The position numbers and the translations under genes were made by a program. Positions 1 through 7,719 of a stretch of DNA of 64,000 bases are shown in pieces. This stretch comes from Rhodovarius crocodyli (GTDB lineage: Bacteria > Pseudomonadota > Alphaproteobacteria > Acetobacterales > Acetobacteraceae). Under the pieces are notes generated by a model, which searched no databases, was not told the origin of the DNA, and saw nothing but the letters and a program-made list of their open reading frames with translations. The DNA is taken from contig NZ_SACL01000011.1 of assembly GCF_004005855.1 (NCBI RefSeq), positions 1-64,000 on the forward strand, read 5' to 3'. Positions within the stretch are counted from its first letter, which is position 1, and every line of letters begins with the position of its first letter.

Positions 1-63
1 GCCGGCCTCCTGCTCGCGCAGGATCCCGATGATCTGCTCTTCCGTGAACCGTGATCGCTTCAT
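1..63 (-). CDS. IS3-family transposase OrfA, N-terminus only
   Basis: Reverse-strand translation from ATG at 63 gives MKRSRFTEEQIIGILREQEA and continues off the edge. This is the hallmark start of the helix-turn-helix OrfA of IS3-family transposases, which binds the element ends and is normally joined to the catalytic OrfB by frameshifting. Only 21 codons are in the window, so intactness cannot be judged. It reads away from the interrupted recombinase at 119-883. Confidence 0.8.
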   Translation of the reverse strand, partial: MKRSRFTEEQIIGILREQEAG

Positions 64-119
64 TCGTCCGTCCTTGGGTCGGGCGGACTCCAGTTATTTT
101 TGGAGGAGTCTCAGGGGGG
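1..119 (-). mobile_element. End of an IS3-family insertion sequence (partial)
   Basis: Read on the minus strand, the DNA begins with a TGA-type terminus near 113 (TGAGACTCCTCC), then a short leader, then the start of an OrfA transposase at 63. IS3-family elements typically have TG...CA ends with orfA starting within about 100 bp, which fits. The exact tip is uncertain by a few bases (113-119). The rest of the element lies left of the window. It interrupts the serine recombinase gene that continues from about 119. Confidence 0.75.
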
Positions 120-883
120 CACGTCACACGCCACCGCGTGTCGTCAGCGGGCCGACCCTGCTGACCGGCATCTGCTTCTGCGAGAAGTGCGGCGGGGCCA
201 TGACGATCCGCACCGGCAAGGGCGGGCGCTATCGCTATTACACCTGCTCGATCAAGGCGCGGCAGGGCGAGACCGGCTGTTCCGGCCGCTCGATCCCGAT
301 GCCGCAGCTCGACGCCATCGTCTGCGATCATATCGAGAACCGGTTGCTCCAGCCCGAGCGGCTGGAGGAGATACTGGCCTCGATCCTCGACCGGCGTGAG
401 GAGCGGGCCGATCGCCGACGCGAGCATATCGCCGAATTGAACCGGCGCGCGGCCGAGACCGAACTGCGCCTGAAGCGTCTCTACGAGGCGATCGAATCAG
501 GTGTCGCCGATCTGAACGACCCGGCGCTGAAGGAGCGTGTCGTCGCCTTGCGCGCGCTGCGCGATCAGGCGCAGGCTGATTCGGAGCGGGCGCAGGCGCA
601 GCTCGAAAGCTCCGGCCAGATGGCCGTGACGCCGGCCGCGCTGCGCAAGTTCGCGACCTCGGCCCGCAAGCGGCTCCGGCAGGACGGGGGCGGCTATCGG
701 CGGGATCACCTGCGCGCCTTCGCCCAGCGCGTCGAGGTCGGCGAAAGCCATATCCGCATCATGGGATCGAAGGGAGAATTGCTGCGAACCCTGACGGCGG
801 TTTCCGGTGGGAAATCGGCGGCAATCGGCGTGCCCACTATGGGACTGAAATGGCGGACAGGGTGGGATTCGAACCCACGGTAA
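119..883 (+). pseudogene. Large serine recombinase, C-terminal remnant cut by an IS element
   Basis: The frame carries the recombinase zinc-ribbon region: a PPRVVSGP-type lead-in, CEKCGG, a YYTC segment and a later Cys. A long coiled coil follows (about residues 85-200 of the open frame) and then an RVEV..IRIMGSK tail typical of large serine recombinases. The N-terminal catalytic domain and most of the recombinase domain are absent because the IS3 end replaces them upstream of about 119. The frame closes at 883 inside the tRNA-Ser gene, so the last dozen residues are read from tRNA sequence. It is probably the relic of a different integrative element that used the same tRNA neighbourhood. Inactive as it stands. 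Confidence 0.8.
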
Positions 884-940
884 GCTCACACCTACGCCGG
901 TTTTCAAGACCGGTGCCTTCAACCTCTCGGCCACCTGTCC
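851..940 (-). tRNA. tRNA-Ser (anticodon UGA), CCA encoded
   Basis: Reverse-strand sequence folds as a class II tRNA. The acceptor stem is GGACAGG/CCTGTCC, the anticodon loop CTTGAAA gives UGA, there is a long variable arm, and the T-loop is GGTTCGAATCCC. The discriminator G is followed by genomic CCA at 853-851. Its 5' end faces the phage integrase and its 3' end faces the serine recombinase remnant, so the gene is flanked by two unrelated site-specific recombinases and appears to be an integration hotspot. Confidence 0.95.
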
Positions 941-1029
941 ACTCGTAAAATCAGCGGGTTAAGAAAAAAACCGCTGTGTAGTCTTATCACTGTGCCGACT
1001 TTTGTGCCGACCCCCTTGAGGGAAGATCT
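941..1029. other. Junction between tRNA-Ser and integrase, possible attachment DNA
   Basis: No gene fits here. A 6-bp inverted repeat (CAGCGG at 952-957, CCGCTG at 971-976) encloses an A-rich loop, and TGTGCCGAC is directly repeated at 991-999 and 1003-1011 with a 12-bp period. Short direct repeats beside a tyrosine integrase can be arm-type binding sites, and the position next to a tRNA suggests the left att region. The core cannot be fixed because the right end of the prophage is outside the window. Confidence 0.4.
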
Positions 1030-2052
1030 TCACTCCGGCCGATCAACGAGCCATGCGGAATATACCTCAGTGGTGCGCACCGTGGAATGCCCGAGCCAGC
1101 GCGCCAGCCGATAGATCGAACCGCCCTTCTGCAGCCACCGGATTGCAAAGGTGTGCCGCAGGTCATGGAAGCGGAAATGGGCCACGTCGCAGCGCGCGTG
1201 GGCTTCTCTCCAGCGGTTCGCCACTTGGTTGAATCGCTCGCCGTCCCGATTCCGGAAGACGGGCTGGTCAGACCGGCCAGGCTGGCCCAACCACGTCATC
1301 AACAGCCGCCGGACGCTCGGCCTCATCTCGATGACACGCGGCGCCTTGGTCTTCGTCCGCGCGAAGGTGATGGTGCCGGCGGTGAAATTCACCTGGCCCC
1401 TCTCAAGGCTCGCCGCCTCCTCCTGCCGGCAGCCTGTCTTCGCCGCGAACCGCGACAGGGCGGCCAAGCCGGGGTTGGTCAGCTCCATCCGGAGGATCAC
1501 GGTGGCCAGCTCGCGGAGCCGAACGGGCTTGATCGGCTCCCGCGTCTCCACCAGCCCGTCCTTCTGCTCGGGCACCGGGTCGTACTCGATCCAGCCCGCG
1601 CGGCGCGCGACCTTGAAGATGCGGCTGGCCACGGCCAGGTCACGGCGAACCGTCGCCTGGCTGCAGCCCGCGCCCATGCGCTCGGCGATGAAGTCATTGA
1701 GCTTGCCCTTGGTGATCTGCTTCAGGGTCAGCTCGCCGAATGCAGGGTCCAGCATGCGGATGGAGGCTTCGTAGCGGCGCCTGGTAGCCGGCCGGAGGCG
1801 CGGGAAGTCGATCTTCATCCACCGCTCGACCGCCTCTTCCCAGGTCCGTTTCTGTTCCGCCTCCGCCTTCACCGGGTCGGCGCGGATCTCCTCTGCTTCC
1901 CTCAGGAGCTTTTCGACGCGCCCTTTTGCGATTTTCGGACTACTTGTGCGTAGAGACCGCCGGATTTCTCGACCATTGACCTGGATCCGGGCCCAGATCG
2001 TGTCGCCCCTGAGAAAGGTGTTGTCAGGGAGTTGAGGCTGTTGTGTTGCCAT
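1030..2052 (-). CDS. int: Tyrosine recombinase (phage integrase)
   Basis: 340 residues, a normal size for phage integrases. An N-terminal arm-binding segment (about 1-60) and a SAM-like core-binding domain (about 70-170) precede the catalytic domain. In that domain I see the first Arg in AKTGCRQEEAASL, HDLRHTFA (His-x-x-Arg), LGH, and the Tyr nucleophile in TTEVYSAW. It should catalyse integration and excision of this prophage, most likely at or near the adjacent tRNA-Ser. It is the last gene of the left operon, and its start overlaps the end of the excisionase-like gene by about 150 bp, so expression of the two is probably coupled. ATG at 2052 is chosen because the conserved N-terminal strand begins just after it. 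Confidence 0.95.
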   Translation of the reverse strand: MATQQPQLPDNTFLRGDTIWARIQVNGREIRRSLRTSSPKIAKGRVEKLLREAEEIRADPVKAEAEQKRTWEEAVERWMKIDFPRLRPATRRRYEASIRMLDPAFGELTLKQITKGKLNDFIAERMGAGCSQATVRRDLAVASRIFKVARRAGWIEYDPVPEQKDGLVETREPIKPVRLRELATVILRMELTNPGLAALSRFAAKTGCRQEEAASLERGQVNFTAGTITFARTKTKAPRVIEMRPSVRRLLMTWLGQPGRSDQPVFRNRDGERFNQVANRWREAHARCDVAHFRFHDLRHTFAIRWLQKGGSIYRLARWLGHSTVRTTEVYSAWLVDRPE

Positions 2053-2264
2053 TCGTTGGGAACCGCTCCATGGGTTACAATGTATTCCTTCACATCATAT
2101 GCACGGAGCGTCCACCGAGATCCGATGCGCGATGCCGGCAGCTTGCCGGTGGCGATCAGCTTAGCGACCATCCGCCGGGATACGCCCATCAGCCGGGCGG
2201 CCTCCGGCGTCTGGATCCGGCGCTCGTCTTCAGGCGCAGGTGATGCGGGAAGAGGTTTGCTCAT
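1902..2264 (-). CDS. Excisionase-like helix-turn-helix protein
   Basis: 120 residues. Residues about 15-60 read TPEAARLMGVSRRMVAKLIA...GSRWTLRAYDVKEYI, a winged helix-turn-helix of the excisionase/MerR-like type (HTH_17) that usually bends DNA or controls integration direction. It starts with ATG at 2264, overlapping the methyltransferase stop as ATGA. Its C-terminal 50 residues run in another frame over the beginning of int. The location directly before int supports a recombination directionality or regulatory role, which is inference. The C-terminal tail is unrecognised. Confidence 0.75.
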   Translation of the reverse strand: MSKPLPASPAPEDERRIQTPEAARLMGVSRRMVAKLIATGKLPASRIGSRWTLRAYDVKEYIVTHGAVPNEWQHNSLNSLTTPFSGATRSGPGSRSMVEKSGGLYAQVVRKSQKGASKSS

Positions 2265-3508
2265 AGGTCGAAGAGGGGTCCGGCGCTGACCTTCGCCGGC
2301 GGCGCGGCCGGCGGGCGGGCCAGGGCAACCTCGCCACCGCAGCGCTCGGCCAAGCGGCGCTTGATGTCGCCGTAGTAGGTGGCGTCCGCCTCGATACCGA
2401 TGGCGTCGAAGCCCTCCCGGAAGGCAGCTTCCAGGGTGCTGCCGCTGCCGCTGAACGGATCCAGGACGGTCCCGCCAGGCGGTGTCATCAGCCGCACCAG
2501 CCACTGCATGAGAGCGAGAGGCTTCACGGTCGGATGCTCGCTCCCTGCCCGGTCGTTCTCCCCGGCCTTGGCCGAATAGAAAAACCGGCTGGCGGTGCCG
2601 CGGTCGCCGTGGAAGGCGCCGGAAACCCGCTTCCGGTCTCCGAAAGCATTCTTGGTGGTCGCACTGGGCTCGTCGCCGCGCACCGGCGCGCGGGCGCCCT
2701 TGTCGGCGCCGAAGGCGGCGAACGCCTCCTCCACCTCATCCGAGCCGTCATGCAGCACATTGGCAGGCCAGCGATCAAGGCCCGGTTGCCGGTCCACGGC
2801 ACGGAAGCCCCATTCGCCTTCACGAGAAGCGCGCTCAACGGGTTGACCGTCGCCCTTCACGCCCTGGTGCAGCCGATCGTCGGGCGCGAGCGGCACCCTG
2901 CTGGCGTCGATGTTCAGCCCGCCGGTCAGGTAGCGCAGCACGTTCCGGGGCACGCTGGACCATATCGGCTTGCGGGCCAGAACGATGGGTTCCCACGCGG
3001 GCTTCAGCGCGGTGCCCCACCCCTCCCACTGCGCCGCCACCGGGCCTGGCCCGAGCAGCTTCACAATGGACTTCGACACGTCATGGCTCTTCGGCCAGCC
3101 GGAGCCGTAGAGCCAGGCCAGGCAGTCGCGGATCTCGAATCCGGCATCCTCGATCGCCACCGCCATCCGGTGCCAGGTGCGGGTGCCCCCGAAGGCGCCC
3201 AGATGCCCGCCCGGCGGCAGCAGATCCCAGGCGAGGCGCCAAGTCGCCTTGCGGAAGGCGATGTCCGTGTCCCAGGTCTTACCCATGAAGCCGCGCGAGA
3301 TGCGCTGGAAGGCGCCATCCGAGCCGAATGGGGTCTCCACCGCGTCATCGCCACCGAAGCGGTCGATGATGCTGGTCAGGTTATAGGGCGGGTCGGTGAC
3401 AATGGCGTGCACCACCCTACCCTGCTCGGCCAGTCGCGCCATGACATCCACGCAGTCGGCATGGATCACCTCGATGGCCGGCCGGCGGGCGGTGGTGGCG
3501 TTATCCAT
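2261..3508 (-). CDS. Site-specific DNA methyltransferase, N6-adenine/N4-cytosine type
   Basis: 415 residues. The catalytic motif IV DPPYNL (about residues 40-45) comes before motif I, GGTVLDPFSGSGSTLEAAF (about 345-365), with EHPTVKPLALMQWL between. This order is that of beta-class amino-methyltransferases. It should use S-adenosylmethionine to methylate A or C in phage DNA, a common defence against host restriction. No cognate nuclease lies beside it, so it looks like an orphan phage methylase. ATG at 3508 overlaps the preceding small gene. Target sequence unknown. Confidence 0.92.
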   Translation of the reverse strand: MDNATTARRPAIEVIHADCVDVMARLAEQGRVVHAIVTDPPYNLTSIIDRFGGDDAVETPFGSDGAFQRISRGFMGKTWDTDIAFRKATWRLAWDLLPPGGHLGAFGGTRTWHRMAVAIEDAGFEIRDCLAWLYGSGWPKSHDVSKSIVKLLGPGPVAAQWEGWGTALKPAWEPIVLARKPIWSSVPRNVLRYLTGGLNIDASRVPLAPDDRLHQGVKGDGQPVERASREGEWGFRAVDRQPGLDRWPANVLHDGSDEVEEAFAAFGADKGARAPVRGDEPSATTKNAFGDRKRVSGAFHGDRGTASRFFYSAKAGENDRAGSEHPTVKPLALMQWLVRLMTPPGGTVLDPFSGSGSTLEAAFREGFDAIGIEADATYYGDIKRRLAERCGGEVALARPPAAPPAKVSAGPLFDL

Positions 3509-3770
3509 GTGCCACCGCCCAGGCGAAGAGCTGCGGGATCCGCGATAGGTCAACATGGCAGGTGTGGCGCGTGTGGCCGTTCGCCAGGCGCTCGCCCGGG
3601 TGCATCTCCATGATCCGGCTGGCGTCGATGGCGTCGGCAAGAGCGATGCCGCTGAAGCTCGGCACCTCGCCTTCCTGCACGCCTTCGCGGATCATCCAGG
3701 CCTGCACCAGCCTGCTGTTGATCTCCTTCGCCTGGTCCAGGGTCATGGTGCTGTAGGGGAGCGGCGTCAT
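3501..3770 (-). CDS. Small phage protein of unknown function
   Basis: 89 residues from ATG 3770 (MTPLPYSTMTLDQAKEIN...). It is mainly helical in appearance, with no signal peptide or recognised motif. It overlaps the preceding gene by 4 bp (ATGA) and the methyltransferase start by 8 bp, so it is translated as part of the left early operon. Function not recognised. Confidence 0.7.
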   Translation of the reverse strand: MTPLPYSTMTLDQAKEINSRLVQAWMIREGVQEGEVPSFSGIALADAIDASRIMEMHPGERLANGHTRHTCHVDLSRIPQLFAWAVAHG

Positions 3771-4243
3771 CGCGGGTAAGTCTCCACCATGCTGGCCGCC
3801 ACCGCCTTGCCCAGGTCGGTCAGGTAGAAGAACACCATGTCGGGCGTGCCATCGAGGAAGCTGGGGTTCATGCGGCTGGCGGCCGGCGGCGTGAAGATCA
3901 GCTCCTCGTAGGCGAGGCGCAGCAGGGTCATGTCGCTGGCATGGGTGGCGAAGTGGTCGCGGTAGCCGGGGTTGCGGCTTGTCACCCCATAGGCGTGGGC
4001 AATGGCATGCTTTTCGTCGTCGGTAAGGCGTTCCAGGACGGGATGAGGGTGGGACAACCACACGTCCCTTTCGGGCAGCCGGCGGGCACTCAACTCAGCC
4101 CAAAGGTTCCCTGACCAGCCACAGTCTTCCATCCTCGACACGAGTTGTGCCTTGGCCTTGGCTGCCGTTGGCGCATAGACGCAATCCGGCTCATCGGCTG
4201 AGGAGGCACGCACCTCATATGCCTTGCGGTGGCGGCCGATCAT
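3767..4243 (-). CDS. Phage protein of unknown function
   Basis: 158 residues. The N-terminus (GRHRKAYEVRASSADEPDCVYAPTAAKAKAQLV) looks like a small alpha/beta domain resembling other short phage proteins that follow nuclease genes, but I cannot name a family. It overlaps both neighbours by 4 bp. No membrane segment or cysteine cluster. Confidence 0.75.
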   Translation of the reverse strand: MIGRHRKAYEVRASSADEPDCVYAPTAAKAKAQLVSRMEDCGWSGNLWAELSARRLPERDVWLSHPHPVLERLTDDEKHAIAHAYGVTSRNPGYRDHFATHASDMTLLRLAYEELIFTPPAASRMNPSFLDGTPDMVFFYLTDLGKAVAASMVETYPR

Positions 4244-5043
4244 GGCTTGCTCCGCTTCTTGGGTTTCTCAGGGAGGTAGTAGGCTGGGATTGGGGGCAGC
4301 TCGATGCCGAGGGACTGGAACATCTCCGCCGTAGCCGCAGCCGCCTCCTTCGCATGCGCCTCCGCAGCGGCGGCGTGCGTAAAGGCGCCAGGCGTCACCT
4401 CCTGCACCTTCATCAGCAGCTTCAGCGTCTCCGCCATTTTCTCGGGGGTGTTCTTCCAGCCGTCGATCTGAACGCCGGCAGCGTCGAGAATGGCCGATAT
4501 CCTCTCGGCGCCGGTGGCGCCGCGTTCCAGGCGCTCCTTCGCGGCGTCCATCTTCCATTTCAACTCGCGCTCGACGGCCTCACGCACCGCCGCATCATGG
4601 CTCCGCACCTGAATGGCCTGGCCGGCGCGCAGCAGCGCGGCAACGAAATGCCGGGGCAGGATGTCTTGGCGCTGGTGGCGGGCGGCCTGACGGCTGACGG
4701 TGATCTTCAGGTCGGCGCCGACCTTCATCAGGCCCCAGGCCACCGGGATATCGTCCGGCTCCACCGACATGCTTTGCGGCACCACCAGCCACCAGCAGTC
4801 GCAATACTGCGCGATCGCCTCAGCCTTCGCCGGTTCCAGCAGCTCGCGTTTCAGATCCTGCTTGGAGACCTTGATCTCGAAGCCCTCGATGCTGAGGCCA
4901 CGGCTGGGCCACATGTTCATCATCACGGCATCGGCGTGCCGCTTCACATTGAAGCCGGTGCCGTCTGCCACCTCGAAGACGAGCACGCATTCACCGGCTG
5001 GGTAGCGGCGACGCAGTGCGTCGCAGATGTCCTGTGATCGCAT
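4240..5043 (-). CDS. PD-(D/E)XK nuclease-like protein, resembling the MmcB DNA-repair family
   Basis: 267 residues from ATG 5043, chosen for the GAGGG ribosome site just upstream; ATG 5067 is an alternative. Residues about 45-100 contain GFEIKVSKQDLKREL, an E-x-K catalytic-type strand, then a YCDCWWLVVP strand and a VAWGLMKVG strand. This order resembles MmcB, an alphaproteobacterial mutasome-associated protein with a nuclease fold. The C-terminal half is helical and Ala-rich. It may act on phage or host DNA during replication or repair. The acidic partner residues of the active site are not unambiguous, so catalytic activity is inference. Confidence 0.65.
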   Translation of the reverse strand: MRSQDICDALRRRYPAGECVLVFEVADGTGFNVKRHADAVMMNMWPSRGLSIEGFEIKVSKQDLKRELLEPAKAEAIAQYCDCWWLVVPQSMSVEPDDIPVAWGLMKVGADLKITVSRQAARHQRQDILPRHFVAALLRAGQAIQVRSHDAAVREAVERELKWKMDAAKERLERGATGAERISAILDAAGVQIDGWKNTPEKMAETLKLLMKVQEVTPGAFTHAAAAEAHAKEAAAATAEMFQSLGIELPPIPAYYLPEKPKKRSKP

Positions 5044-5050
5044 GGCGCCC

Positions 5051-5302
5051 TCAGAACGGTATGCCATCGTCGTAGGAAGGGGTTGCCCCCTGTTCCGACG
5101 CCGGGCTGTTGAGCGTTGTGACGGTCAGGCCGCGGACTGCGGCAACCTTCAGGGCCTCCAACACGAAGAAGGGCCTGCCGGGGTTCCGCTCCGCCAGGCG
5201 TCGGGCCTCCCGCTCCGCGCTCTCTTCCGTGTCATGACGATGGGAAGGCGGGCGCTGGCCAGTCGGGCACCAGACCAGCCAGAATTTCTCGGGATGAGCC
5301 AT
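5051..5302 (-). CDS. Small phage protein of unknown function
   Basis: 83 residues beginning MAHPEKFWLVWCPTGQRPPS. A short beta-rich N-terminus, a charged helix (EESAEREARRLAERNPG) and a strand PFFVLEALKVAAV look like a compact domain; similar small proteins are common in phage early regions. No family assignment. Lies 2 bp from its upstream neighbour. Confidence 0.7.
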   Translation of the reverse strand: MAHPEKFWLVWCPTGQRPPSHRHDTEESAEREARRLAERNPGRPFFVLEALKVAAVRGLTVTTLNSPASEQGATPSYDDGIPF

Positions 5303-5303
5303 G

Positions 5304-5846
5304 TCAGGCCTCGTGCTTCGCGGTGGTGGCCGGCTGGGGCGGCCAGGGCAGCAGCTCGGTGCCGCCGGGGATGTAGAGGGGATGGCGGGGCTTGCCGCCC
5401 TTGGTCAGGCCAAGATGGAAGGCGGGCACCTCGGCCTTCGCGATCAGCTCGCGGGCGCGGGCCACGCGGTCCGGCCGGGCATGGGCGCCCCAGGCGCAGA
5501 TCACCCTTTCGCTTCTGGACAGCGTTGCCTGAATGCACTCGTCATTCACCGGCCCGACCGGATCGGGGTGGGTCCACAGGGCCTCGGGCTGCGGGCTTCG
5601 CAGCGCATAGAGGTTCACCACCACCAGGGAGCTGAATCCCCACGCCCATGAGAAGGCCATGACGCGCCGCAGGGTCGGATCGTCCTGCGCCGCGTCGGCC
5701 GTCGAAGGGTTGAGCATGATCCAGGAGACGCCCGGGCGCCGGATGGCTGCCACCCCCGACTTCACCCGGCCGAGGGTGTAGCGATAGGTGCCGCAGGTGC
5801 TGAGGTGGGCCGTGTAGCCCTCCTTCGGGATCAGCAGCTCGCTCAT
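5304..5846 (-). CDS. DUF1643 family protein
   Basis: 180 residues from ATG 5846. YRYTLGR, then VSWIMLNPSTADAAQDDPTL, then WGFSSLVVVNLYALRSP are the signature blocks of DUF1643, a small family common in phages and near DNA/RNA-modification genes; its biochemical role is not established. It overlaps the first ASCH-like gene by 4 bp and leads a run of ASCH-fold genes, which hints at a shared nucleic-acid-related job (inference). Confidence 0.85.
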   Translation of the reverse strand: MSELLIPKEGYTAHLSTCGTYRYTLGRVKSGVAAIRRPGVSWIMLNPSTADAAQDDPTLRRVMAFSWAWGFSSLVVVNLYALRSPQPEALWTHPDPVGPVNDECIQATLSRSERVICAWGAHARPDRVARARELIAKAEVPAFHLGLTKGGKPRHPLYIPGGTELLPWPPQPATTAKHEA

Positions 5847-6562
5847 GCCGCCACCTTCGCCGGAGCGTCGATGTTCCGGATCTCGACGCGGCCAGCCATC
5901 GCGACCACCTCGGGGTTGGCTGCCCAAGCGTCAGGTCCGTGTAGCTCATCCCAGAAGGCGGAAAGCGCCGCCTGCGGGGAAGAGTGGCAGAGGCCGCAAA
6001 GGTCATATCCGAAGCCCGGAACCACGAAGCAGTTGGGGCGTATCATCTTCACCCCTTCCGCCAGGCAGTCCGCGGTGCTGATGCGGTGAAGGGGCTCGCG
6101 CTTGACCTCTTCAACCAGCATGGTGATGCGCGATGCCCAGCGCGGGAGGTAGAAGGGTGCGCGCCAGGGGCCCTTTCCGGCATCCGTCCCGCCATTCGTG
6201 GATCCCACCGGGAAATCCACGCAGCTGTGCCCGCGCGCATCTTCGTCCAGGCGTGGATCCTCTTTCGGGATTGTGCGGGCTGGCCACCATTCCTCGCCGT
6301 CGCGCGAGCCATACCAGAGGTTCCATGCCTCCCTCGCCCATAGGCGGTCGCCTGGCTTCACCTTCTGCCAGACCGAGGGTCGGAAGCTGCCGGCTCTCCC
6401 AAGCAGCACCACGACATTGCGCGGGACCGCGCGGGCCGGCTGCCCTTCCTTCGGCGGCTCGGGCGAGTAGTCCGACCATGCCAGCCGCCGCGTCATCGTC
6501 TTCTGGCCGGCAAGCAGGGCCAGGATCATCGGGGCGCTGAAGATGATGGGGTAGTCAGCCAT
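5843..6562 (-). CDS. ASCH-like phage protein, paralogue 1
   Basis: 239 residues from ATG 6562. MILALLAGQKTMTRRL, GDRLWAREAW, LPRWASRITMLVEEV and a closing EIRNIDAP mark a widespread phage family related to ASCH domains (the MTRR...GD.LWV.E.W...PRWASR pattern). ASCH-superfamily members bind RNA or process modified nucleosides; no catalytic activity is shown for this branch. Two further copies (6555-7253 and 8832-9620) have the same motif order, so this gene is one of a local paralogue set. It overlaps both neighbours. Confidence 0.8.
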   Translation of the reverse strand: MADYPIIFSAPMILALLAGQKTMTRRLAWSDYSPEPPKEGQPARAVPRNVVVLLGRAGSFRPSVWQKVKPGDRLWAREAWNLWYGSRDGEEWWPARTIPKEDPRLDEDARGHSCVDFPVGSTNGGTDAGKGPWRAPFYLPRWASRITMLVEEVKREPLHRISTADCLAEGVKMIRPNCFVVPGFGYDLCGLCHSSPQAALSAFWDELHGPDAWAANPEVVAMAGRVEIRNIDAPAKVAA

Positions 6563-7253
6563 GGTCCGCCTCCACAGGCGCGGTGGCGGGCGCGGGCGCG
6601 TCAATGTTGCGCTTCACCAGTCGGACCCTGGCCGCGGCGACCCAAGGATTCTCCTCCCAGGTCGCGGCGCCCAGCCGCTCGATGCAGTGAGCCTTCCACG
6701 CTGCCAGGCCGGCGGTCACCGGCTTGAAGTCGTAGATGCTGCGCGCCAGGCCCTCGGCGCAGATCTCGCCGAGCGTGGTGTCGTGAAGCCGCTCGCACCG
6801 GACGCTCTCGACATGCAGGGTCAGGCGCGACGCCCAGCGCGGCATACGGTCGGGGCGGCGCACCTGCGCCTCGATGAGCTCCGGGCTTCCGGCGAGGTAG
6901 TTGACCGGGGTGGCCGGCAACCGCTTCGCATCGGTCCCGTCGAAGCTGTGATGGACGGCCCACGGCTCGCGCACCCACAGCCGGTCGCGCTGCTGGAACG
7001 GTGCCAGAATGCACGTTGCGGTCTTCGGATGGTGGATGCCGACAAGGCTCGGCACCTCCACGCGCTCGCCGCGCACGATGCGGAAGACGCCCACGCCCCC
7101 GAGGCTGGTGTGCTCCCACGAGCTCAGGTTGCCCGAACCCACCTTGGCGCGAACGCGCGGCATGATCCTGATGATCGCCCGGACCATGGTCTTGCGGCCG
7201 TCCAGCAGCGCCATCACCTCGTCAGGGCTCATGTTGATGGAGTGGTCAGCCAT
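6555..7253 (-). CDS. ASCH-like phage protein, paralogue 2
   Basis: 232 residues from ATG 7253. Same framework as its neighbour: VMALLDGRKTMVRAI, RDRLWVREPWAV, MPRWASRLTLHVESVRCERL, LGEICAEGL and a terminal KRNIDAP. The MTRR of paralogue 1 is MVRA here, so the N-terminal basic motif is altered. Sequence divergence is high, pointing to an old duplication or separate acquisition. Co-translated with neighbours through 8-bp overlaps. Function unknown; a nucleic-acid or modified-base binding role is inference from the fold. Confidence 0.8.
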   Translation of the reverse strand: MADHSINMSPDEVMALLDGRKTMVRAIIRIMPRVRAKVGSGNLSSWEHTSLGGVGVFRIVRGERVEVPSLVGIHHPKTATCILAPFQQRDRLWVREPWAVHHSFDGTDAKRLPATPVNYLAGSPELIEAQVRRPDRMPRWASRLTLHVESVRCERLHDTTLGEICAEGLARSIYDFKPVTAGLAAWKAHCIERLGAATWEENPWVAAARVRLVKRNIDAPAPATAPVEADHG

Positions 7254-7719
7254 GAGCGTCGGCCCCCTTCCAATTCCAGAAGCCTTGCGCGCCGGTGGCG
7301 GGGACCGGCGGTTCCAGCGCCCGCACCTCCTCCATCGGCCAGGCGAACATCTGGTGGTTGATCCGGTCGCTATCGACGTATCTGGCCGGCAACTGGCTCG
7401 CCAGGATGGGCGTGCCGAGGCGAACGGTGCACACGATGTGGCTGAGCGGCAGCGCCAGGCCGGCAAGGCAGCGTTCTAGCAGCTCGATGGAGGGCTCGAC
7501 TTCGAGACCTGTGCCCATCTCACCTTCCTTGCGGAGCATCAGAAGCAGCTCCTTCAGCTCGTCTTTCTTCATCGGGCGCGCGCCGGCGTGAATGGCCAGG
7601 CGCCTGCCGACCAAGCTCTTCGGCGCCGGCCACTTGCGGAACTCCCACGGCTTCAGCTTCAGGGCGATCAGCGTGGCCCAGGGCTGCCAGACCGTAATGG
7701 CGGGGATCGTGTCAGCCAT
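7246..7719 (-). CDS. ASCH domain protein
   Basis: 157 residues from ATG 7719. It starts AITVWQPWATLIALKLKPWEFR, continues with GRRLAIHAGARP and LSHIVCTVRLG, and closes with WPMEEVRAL and GAQGFWNW. This is the canonical small ASCH layout (xxVxQPWAxLI...K..E.R.w), a beta-barrel predicted to bind RNA; the E. coli member YqfB hydrolyses N4-acetylcytidine. It lies among three divergent ASCH-like paralogues. Whether it is an enzyme or a binder cannot be told from sequence. Confidence 0.85.
   Translation of the reverse strand: MADTIPAITVWQPWATLIALKLKPWEFRKWPAPKSLVGRRLAIHAGARPMKKDELKELLLMLRKEGEMGTGLEVEPSIELLERCLAGLALPLSHIVCTVRLGTPILASQLPARYVDSDRINHQMFAWPMEEVRALEPPVPATGAQGFWNWKGADAHG

Noticed and set aside
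497-934. Minus-strand frame of 145 codons over the recombinase and tRNA
   Set aside because: It begins inside the tRNA-Ser gene and runs antisense to the recombinase; a shadow frame.
952-976. Inverted repeat with A-rich loop as an integrase terminator
   Set aside because: The T-run lies in the loop, not after the stem, in the integrase direction; kept only as part of the att-region description.
2534-3613. Long plus-strand frame opposite the DNA methyltransferase
   Set aside because: High-GC antisense shadow; the minus strand has clear methyltransferase motifs.
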